Below are positions 1 through 4,628 of a stretch of 10,703 bases of DNA, in pieces. The position numbers and the translations under genes were made by a program. Location of the stretch: contig CAYOBI010000084.1 of NCBI GenBank assembly GCA_964402325.1, positions 1-10,703 of the forward strand, in the 5' to 3' direction. The DNA comes from Raineyella sp964402325 (lineage in GTDB: Bacteria; Actinomycetota; Actinomycetes; Propionibacteriales; Propionibacteriaceae). How positions within the stretch are numbered: the first letter of the stretch is position 1; each line of letters opens with the position of its first letter. The notes under the pieces were generated by a model. The model made no database searches and was not told where the DNA came from. It saw only the letters and a list, made by a program, of their open reading frames with translations.

Positions 1-13
1 TCGGCCGGGCGGG

Positions 14-808
14 TCAGCCGGTGGTGACGTGCACGTGGTCGTAGTGGTTGGCGGTCGTCGACCCGCGGTCCGCCATCGGACGCCACCCCTCCGAGGAGCG
101 CTGCGTGGTCCAGATCTTCTGCTGGTAGATCACTTCGGTGATGCCCAGCTTCGAGGCGTTGGCGCGCATGTAGTTCGCGATGTCCCATCCCCGCGCGCCG
201 GTGATCATGATGTCCACCGCATGCCCGGTGCCGTGCGGCCCGGGGTCACCGGCCCGCGAGCCGCCGTACGTCGTGACGTACGGGAACGCCGAGCAGCTGG
301 CCTGGTAGACGCGCTGGGCGTTGCTGCCGAGCCAGCCGCTGGGCTTGGGGCAGTTCGCCACCGACGCCGAGGAGACGGTCGAGGCCTTGGTGGTGGCCTT
401 CGTGGTGGCCTTCGTGGTCGCCCTCACACTCGACGTCTTCACGGTCGGTGACGCGGAGGCCGTGGCGGTGGCCATCGCCGAGGCGCTGGGGGTGGCCGAG
501 GCCGGCATCAGCCGCTGCTCGGAGCGACTGACCGCCGCCCGGTCGCGCAGCGAGATGTCCTGCGGGATCGCGGCGGGCACGGCCTCGAGGGTCGCGGTGT
601 TCCGGTGGGACGCGACGGTGACGCCGACGGCGCCGGCGGCCACGACCGTGGCCGCCACGCCCGGCACCAGCAGCCGGGTCATCCGCGCCGCGGGGGTCAG
701 CTCGAGGGGCTCGTCCGGGTCGAGGAGCGCCCGGGCGGGCCGCGGGTCGACGGTGTCGCGGACGGAGTCCCACGGGTGGCGCGGTGCCGCGCGTCGAGCC
801 TGGGTCAC
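14..808 (-). CDS. Membrane-anchored LAS/M15-like metallopeptidase-type domain protein
   Basis: This 264-residue protein probably acts on peptidoglycan at the outer face of the membrane; that role is inferred from the domain. It has a cytoplasmic N-terminus (1-44), one membrane helix (about 45-66), a Ser/Thr/Ala-rich stalk (100-150) with a TTKA repeat, and a C-terminal domain (153-264). The domain resembles ARB-07466-like and D-Ala-D-Ala peptidase (M15/LAS) folds. Residues 192-199 read HGTGHAVD, matching the HxxGxAxD zinc motif (H192, D199), and HYDHVH ends at H260, the likely third ligand. D257 sits where VanX-type enzymes have the catalytic Glu. C153 and C172 could form a disulfide. The GTG start at 808 is chosen because GGAAGG (817-822) lies 8 bases upstream; an ATG at 815 is out of frame. 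It stands alone and is divergent from the DUF2853 gene. The fold is fairly sure, but enzymatic activity is not proven. Confidence 0.8.
   Translation of the reverse strand: MTQARRAAPRHPWDSVRDTVDPRPARALLDPDEPLELTPAARMTRLLVPGVAATVVAAGAVGVTVASHRNTATLEAVPAAIPQDISLRDRAAVSRSEQRLMPASATPSASAMATATASASPTVKTSSVRATTKATTKATTKASTVSSASVANCPKPSGWLGSNAQRVYQASCSAFPYVTTYGGSRAGDPGPHGTGHAVDIMITGARGWDIANYMRANASKLGITEVIYQQKIWTTQRSSEGWRPMADRGSTTANHYDHVHVTTG
384..419 (-). repeat. Three tandem 12-bp repeats encoding TTKA units
   Basis: Three adjacent 12-bp units (384-395, 396-407, 408-419) differ by single bases and encode the TTKATTKATTKA tract at about residues 131-142 of the anchored peptidase-like protein. The repeat is in frame and lies in the low-complexity stalk between membrane helix and globular domain, where length changes would be tolerated. 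Confidence 0.8.
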
Positions 809-860
809 GAGCCATGCCTTCCGATGGGGGGTGGAGGAGACGGGTCCGGAGACTGAGACG

Positions 861-890
861 ATCCTAAGGGGCTCCGGCGAAATATCACAA
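861..890 (-). promoter_or_regulatory. Sigma-A-type promoter for the peptidase-like gene
   Basis: Read on the minus strand there is a -35 box TTGTGA (885-890), an 18-bp spacer and a -10 box TAGGAT (861-866). Each box matches its consensus at four of six positions, and TAGGAT is a common actinobacterial -10. Transcription would begin near 853 and leave a leader of about 45 bases before the GTG start at 808. This is one of the few AT-rich spots in the window. It is inferred from sequence only. Confidence 0.55.
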
Positions 891-900
891 ATCGGTCACA
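885..900 (-). promoter_or_regulatory. TCACA direct repeat, candidate response-regulator (MtrA-like) site
   Basis: On the plus strand TCACA occurs at 885-889 and again at 896-900, exactly 11 bp apart, so both half-sites face the same side of the helix. The second is preceded by G, giving GTCACA; the first is preceded by A. The site overlaps the -35 box of the peptidase-like gene. Direct repeats of GTCACA-like half-sites are known targets of the actinobacterial response regulator MtrA, which controls peptidoglycan hydrolase genes. Assignment to MtrA here is inference. Confidence 0.35.
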
Positions 901-913
901 CTGCCGGCAAACC

Positions 914-922
914 TGTGGATAA
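914..922 (-). promoter_or_regulatory. Perfect DnaA-box-like nonamer
   Basis: The sequence TGTGGATAA on the plus strand is TTATCCACA on the minus strand, the exact E. coli consensus DnaA box. Only one copy was seen and no origin-like cluster surrounds it, so it is not a replication origin. It could bind DnaA as an isolated regulatory or titration site between two divergent promoters, or be chance in an AT-richer intergenic stretch. Confidence 0.35.
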
Positions 923-981
923 CCTGTCAGCCCGCGACCCGCGCCGCGATCCGAACGACGGAAATCGCCGACGAAGGGGGA

Positions 982-995
982 CCTGACCTGTCAGG
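982..995. promoter_or_regulatory. Inverted repeat CCTGAC-CT-GTCAGG, possible operator
   Basis: Two perfect 6-bp arms (982-987 and 990-995) are separated by 2 bp, 43 bp before the DUF2853 start codon. Part of it, ACCTGTCAG (986-994), recurs at 922-930, directly overlapping the DnaA-box-like nonamer. The position suits a repressor or activator site for the plus-strand gene. No regulator gene is adjacent. Confidence 0.3.
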
Positions 996-1038
996 ATCAG
1001 AGGAACACCGTCACACCACCGCTGCAAAGGAGTAGAGG

Positions 1039-1359
1039 ATGGCCACGGACTGGATCGCCGACGTCAAGAAGTACGCTCCCGACGCCGATGACGCTGTGCT
1101 GCAGAACCTCCTCAGCACGTACCGCCTGGTGCTGAGCCACCCCGACAGCGCCCTGGTGTCGTTCAGCGACGCCGAGGAGCGCAAGACCGTACGCGAGAGC
1201 TTCCTGAAGAAGAAGCTGGGCCTGACCGAGAGCGACGAGACCCTCGACGCCGCGATCAAGGAGGTCGGTGCCCGGATGAAGGACGGCACCCGCAACGGGC
1301 GGCTGGCCGTCTACTACCTGCTGGCCGAGAAGTTCGGCAAGCTCGACGTCTTCCGCTGA
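1039..1359 (+). CDS. DUF2853 family protein
   Basis: This small soluble protein of 106 residues has no known biochemical role. It shows the DUF2853 family pattern across its whole length: an N-terminal WIADVKKYAPDAD segment (5-17), a central LVSFSDAEERKTVRESFLKKKLGL stretch (about 39-62), and a C-terminal YYLLAEKFGKLDVF (about 92-105). It is highly charged and predicted mostly helical, with no signal peptide or membrane segment. The ATG at 1039 is fixed by an excellent Shine-Dalgarno sequence, AAAGGAG (1026-1032), 6 bases upstream. Codons are almost entirely G/C-ending, with AAG for nearly all lysines, as in well-expressed genes. It is convergent with the helicase gene, 17 bp away. The family assignment is by memory of the family pattern; the function is unknown. 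Confidence 0.85.
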   Translation: MATDWIADVKKYAPDADDAVLQNLLSTYRLVLSHPDSALVSFSDAEERKTVRESFLKKKLGLTESDETLDAAIKEVGARMKDGTRNGRLAVYYLLAEKFGKLDVFR

Positions 1360-1364
1360 GCCGG

Positions 1365-1392
1365 CGCCCGGACGGTTCAGTCCATCCGGGCG
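1365..1392. terminator. Hairpin between convergent DUF2853 and helicase genes
   Basis: Arms CGCCCGGA (1365-1372) and TCCGGGCG (1385-1392) are perfect 8-bp inverted repeats around a 12-base loop. The loop contains the TGA stop (1377-1379) of the minus-strand helicase gene. There is no T-run, as is usual for GC-rich actinobacteria, so it is proposed as a bidirectional terminator or transcript-end stabiliser. Confidence 0.5.
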
Positions 1393-3929
1393 AACGACTC
1401 GGTCAGCACCACCGGCTCGCCGGCCTCGTCGCTGGCGCGCAGGTGGACCGTCGCCACGATCGACCAGTCGTGGTCACCGGCCGGGTCGTCGAGGATCTGG
1501 CGGACCTCCCAGAGACCCTGCCGCGGCTTCTCCTCGACCAGGAGCAGGCCGGGCCCGCGGGCGGCCGGCCCGTCGCCGAGCGTCTCGTGCTCGTCCCAGT
1601 AGTCGCCGAGCGCGTCCTCCCAGGCCCGGGCGCCGAGCGGGGCGTGCTCGCCGAGCAGGCCGGCGGCGTACGCGTCGAGCTCGGCGAGCCGGTCGAAGCC
1701 GTCGTCGGCCGCGAGCCGGACCCGCTGGAACATCGCGTTGCGGACCATCACCCGGAAGGCGCGGGCGTTGCCGGTGATCGGCCGGGTCGGCGCGATCTGC
1801 TCCCCGGCCGCGACCCGGGCGGCCGCCTCGGCGACCGCGGCCGGGTCGGTCAGCGCCTCCCACTCGTCCAGCAGTGACGAGTCGGTCTGGCGGACGGTCT
1901 CGCCGAGCCATTCGAGCAGGTCGTCGAACTCCTCGGTGCGCCGTGACTCCGGCACGGTCTGGCGGAGCGTACGGTACGCGTCCGACAGGTAGCGCAGCAC
2001 CAGGCCCTCGCTGCGGGCCACCCCGTAGTGGCTGACGAACTCGGTGAAGGTCTGTCCCCGCTCGTACATGTCGCGGACCACCGACTTGGGCGACAGCTGG
2101 TCGGCCGACACCCACGGGTGGGTCTGCGCGAAGATCCCCAGCGCCGGCTCGAGCAGGTCCGCCAGCGGCTGCGGCCAGGTGACGTCCTCGACCAGCCGCA
2201 TCCGCTCGTCGTACTCGATGCCGTCGGCCTTCATCTCGGCGATCGCCTCGCCGCGAGCCTTGTGCTGCTGCTCGAACAGCACCGGGAACGGGTCGTCGAG
2301 GATCGCCTCGATGGTCGACACCAGGTCCAGGACGTACGTCACCGACTCCGGGTCGAGCAGGTCGAGGGCGGCCAGGGCGAACGGGGCGAGCGGCTGGTTC
2401 AGCGCGAAGTCGTCCTGCAGTTCGGGGGCGATGACGTACCGACGACCGGTCGGGTCGGGGGCGGGCAGCCGGACCAGCACGCCCGACTCGAGCAGCCCGC
2501 GACCCAGTCGCAGGGCCCGGCGGACGAGCCGCCGCTTGCCCCGCTCGTCCTCGTGGCAGCCGAGCAGCAGGTCACGCATGTTCGTCAACGGGTCGCCGCG
2601 ACGCGCCACGACGTTGAGGATCATCGCCTCGTTGACCCGCATCCGGGAAACCAGAGCCTCCGGGTCGGCGGCCTTCAGCCGCTCGAAGGTCTCCTCGGTC
2701 CACGAGACGAAGCCGTCCGGGGCCTTCTTGCGGACCACCTTGCGGCGCTTCTTCGGGTCGTCGCCGACCTTGGCCAGCGCCCGCTCGTTCTCGATCACGT
2801 GCTCGGGCGCCTGGCAGATCACGTGCCCGGAGGTGTCGAAGCCGGCCCGGCCGGCTCGACCGGCGATCTGGTGGAACTCGCGGGCCTTGAGCAGCCGGTG
2901 CCGGGTGCCGTCGAACTTCGTCAGCCCGGTGAAGACGACGGTCCGGATCGGCACATTGATGCCGACGCCGAGGGTGTCGGTGCCGCAGATCACCTTCAGC
3001 AGCCCCGCCTGGGCGAGTTGCTCGACCAGCCGTCGGTAGCGCGGCAGCATCCCGGCGTGGTGCACGCCGATGCCCGAGCGGACCAGCTTGGACAGCGTCC
3101 GGCCGAAGCCGGCATGGAAGCGGAAGGCGCCGATCTCCTCGGCGATCCGGTCCTTCTCCTCACGCGAGGTGAGCTTGGCCGACAGCAGCGCCTGGGCGGT
3201 CTCCAGCGCCGACTTCTGCGTGAAGTGCACGACGTACGCCGGGGCCTGGTGGGTGGTGACCAGCTCCTCGAGCAGCTCGTGCATCGGATCCAGCGACCAG
3301 GCGTACGTCAGTGGGACCGGGCGCTCGGCGTCGTCGACCACGGCGGTCGGGTGTCCGGTGCGCTCGGTCAGGTCTTTCGCGAAGAACGAGACGTCGCCCA
3401 GCGTCGCCGACATCAGCAGGAACTGCGCCTGCGGCAGGCAGAGCAACGGCACCTGCCAGGCCCAGCCGCGGTCGGGCTCGGAGTAGTAGTGGAACTCGTC
3501 CATCACCACCTGGGAGATGTCGGCCCACCTCCCCTCGCGCAGGGCGATGTTGGCGAGCACCTCGGCGGTGCAGGCGATGATCGGGGCGTCCGGGTTGACC
3601 GAGGCGTCGCCGGTGAGCATGCCGACGTTCTCGGCACCGAAGATCTCGCACAGCGCGAAGAACTTCTCCGAGACCAGCGCCTTGATCGGGGCGGTGTAGA
3701 AGCTCACCCCGTCCCGGGCCAGCGCGGCGAACTGTGCCGCGGTGGCGACCAGCGTCTTGCCGGAACCGGTCGGTGTGGCAAGGATCACGTTGTTGCCGGA
3801 GAAGAGCTCGATCGCCGACTCGTCCTGGTGCGGGTACAGCGTGATGCCGCGTTCCTCCGCCCAACCGGTGAAGGCCTCGTAGAGGGAGTCCGGATCGGGG
3901 GTCTGGGGGATCACGTCGGTCAGCATCAT
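1377..3929 (-). CDS. Ski2-like DExH-box helicase with DUF3516 C-terminal region
   Basis: This 850-residue ATP-dependent helicase, probably acting on RNA in the cytoplasm, has a complete set of SF2 motifs (numbered from the start chosen here). They are Walker A ATPTGSGKT (51-59), motif Ia TAPIKALVSEK (79-89), TGDASVN (106-112), DEFH (144-147), SAT (174-176), GTDTLGVGINVP (316-327) and QIAGRAGRAG (354-363). A basic stretch, KKRRKVVRKK, follows. The rest, from about 408 to the end, fits the DUF3516 region found with these actinobacterial helicases. The frame stays open to 4100, but the first 57 codons are Pro/Arg/Gly-rich noise. ATG 3929 is chosen for AGAGGA (3938-3943) 8 bases upstream; ATG 3938 and ATG 3926 are alternatives. 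It is divergent from the LAGTG protein gene. The physiological RNA substrate is unknown. Confidence 0.9.
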   Translation of the reverse strand: MMLTDVIPQTPDPDSLYEAFTGWAEERGITLYPHQDESAIELFSGNNVILATPTGSGKTLVATAAQFAALARDGVSFYTAPIKALVSEKFFALCEIFGAENVGMLTGDASVNPDAPIIACTAEVLANIALREGRWADISQVVMDEFHYYSEPDRGWAWQVPLLCLPQAQFLLMSATLGDVSFFAKDLTERTGHPTAVVDDAERPVPLTYAWSLDPMHELLEELVTTHQAPAYVVHFTQKSALETAQALLSAKLTSREEKDRIAEEIGAFRFHAGFGRTLSKLVRSGIGVHHAGMLPRYRRLVEQLAQAGLLKVICGTDTLGVGINVPIRTVVFTGLTKFDGTRHRLLKAREFHQIAGRAGRAGFDTSGHVICQAPEHVIENERALAKVGDDPKKRRKVVRKKAPDGFVSWTEETFERLKAADPEALVSRMRVNEAMILNVVARRGDPLTNMRDLLLGCHEDERGKRRLVRRALRLGRGLLESGVLVRLPAPDPTGRRYVIAPELQDDFALNQPLAPFALAALDLLDPESVTYVLDLVSTIEAILDDPFPVLFEQQHKARGEAIAEMKADGIEYDERMRLVEDVTWPQPLADLLEPALGIFAQTHPWVSADQLSPKSVVRDMYERGQTFTEFVSHYGVARSEGLVLRYLSDAYRTLRQTVPESRRTEEFDDLLEWLGETVRQTDSSLLDEWEALTDPAAVAEAAARVAAGEQIAPTRPITGNARAFRVMVRNAMFQRVRLAADDGFDRLAELDAYAAGLLGEHAPLGARAWEDALGDYWDEHETLGDGPAARGPGLLLVEEKPRQGLWEVRQILDDPAGDHDWSIVATVHLRASDEAGEPVVLTESFARMD

Positions 3930-3937
3930 CACCAGCA

Positions 3938-3943
3938 TCCTCT
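3938..3943 (-). promoter_or_regulatory. Ribosome binding site deciding the helicase start
   Basis: AGAGGA on the minus strand lies 8 bases before ATG 3929. It directly abuts or overlaps the in-frame ATG at 3938, which therefore has no usable Shine-Dalgarno spacing. This argues for starting at 3929 rather than at 3938 or at the far upstream end of the open frame. Confidence 0.5.
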
Positions 3944-3961
3944 CAGGTCGTGGCCGCGACG

Positions 3962-3992
3962 ACGCCCGGGGTTGCCCGGCGGACCCGGGCGT
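3962..3992. promoter_or_regulatory. 9-bp perfect inverted repeat in the helicase/LAGTG-protein intergenic region
   Basis: Arms ACGCCCGGG (3962-3970) and CCCGGGCGT (3984-3992) flank a 13-base loop. The element is 33 bp upstream of the helicase start, in what would be its 5' leader or core promoter. It may be an operator for a dimeric regulator, or an RNA hairpin in the leader. The remaining sequence between 3930 and 4121 has no promoter that I could place with confidence. Confidence 0.4.
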
Positions 3993-4121
3993 GGTGGCAC
4001 CGGCAGGGGGTCGACCATCCCGGTGCAGGGACTGTGGCGTACGGCGGCACCCCGGCGGCGTGCCAGAATGACGGCCGGGCAGTAGAAAACCTTGCGGCAA
4101 CGGGAACGGGTGAGGAGAGCG

Positions 4122-4601
4122 ATGGGACAGGCACTGCGGCGCCTCGGCGCGTCGACGGTGGTCCTCGTGGTGGTCGGACTCGGGATCGTCGGGGCGGCCG
4201 TGCCGTCGTACGCCGACCCGGGCGGGGACAACCCGTCACGCGACAACCCGAACTCGGCGAACTACGTCCCGCCGGCGCCACCCCGGACCGGCACGTCCGG
4301 CAGTACCGTCGGCGCCACGACACCGACAGGCTCCGCCAGCCCCTCGCCGTCGTCCCTGCCGACGATCACCCTGCCGGCCCAGTCCGGCTACGAGAGCGCC
4401 GTCGCCACGCCGTCCCCGTCGGGGTCGCCGACCGCCTCGCCCTCGCCGGCCCTGCCGCCCGGGTTCGCGGCCACCGACATCGGCGCGCTGGCCTCCTCGG
4501 GCTCCGCCCTGGCCGGCACCGGCGGCACCTGGCTGGCCCTGGGCGTGATCGGTGTCGTCGCCGTCGGCGCGGGCACCGTGCTGGTCATCCGGCGCCGCTG
4601 A
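4122..4601 (+). CDS. Secreted Pro/Ser/Thr-rich protein with LAGTG sortase signal
   Basis: This 159-residue protein is exported by Sec and probably attached to the cell wall. A signal peptide spans 1-31: basic MGQALRR start, hydrophobic core, and predicted cleavage after SYA (29-31). The mature part is short, disordered-looking and rich in Pro, Ser, Thr and Gly (32-118), with no enzymatic domain. The C-terminus is a classic sorting signal: LAGTG (130-134), a hydrophobic helix (about 137-155) and the tail RRR (157-159). LAXTG is the motif used by class E sortases of high-GC actinobacteria, so cleavage between T133 and G134 is expected. ATG 4122 is supported by GAGGAG (4112-4117). In-frame TTG 4092 and GTG 4110 lie upstream of this site and are less likely. 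The gene is divergent from the helicase and convergent with the copper ATPase. No sortase gene is in the window. The function of the displayed region is unknown. Confidence 0.8.
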   Translation: MGQALRRLGASTVVLVVVGLGIVGAAVPSYADPGGDNPSRDNPNSANYVPPAPPRTGTSGSTVGATTPTGSASPSPSSLPTITLPAQSGYESAVATPSPSGSPTASPSPALPPGFAATDIGALASSGSALAGTGGTWLALGVIGVVAVGAGTVLVIRRR

Positions 4602-4603
4602 CC

Positions 4604-4628
4604 GGCGCCCGGCTCAGCGCCGGGTGCC
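4604..4628 (+). terminator. Rho-independent-like hairpin after the LAGTG protein gene
   Basis: A 10-bp stem (4604-4613 with 4619-4628, including one G-U pair) closes a 5-base loop, TCAGC. It starts 3 bases after the plus-strand stop codon. The minus-strand copper ATPase stop (4614-4616) lies in the loop. On the minus strand the G-U pair becomes an A-C mismatch, so the structure favours termination of the plus-strand transcript. There is no T-run. Confidence 0.5.

Noticed and set aside
914..922. Replication origin at the DnaA-box-like site
   Set aside because: There is only a single box, no cluster, no AT-rich unwinding region, and no dnaA or dnaN nearby.
2028..4085. Long plus-strand open frame (685 codons) opposite the helicase
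   Set aside because: Antisense frames stay open in GC-rich genes. The product is His/Gly/Arg/Val-rich without domains, and the helicase on the other strand has complete motifs.
3930..4100. N-terminal 57-codon extension of the helicase frame
   Set aside because: The extra residues are Pro/Arg/Gly-rich with no family similarity, cover the inverted repeat and probable promoter region, and lack a Shine-Dalgarno sequence. ATG 3929 has one at proper spacing.
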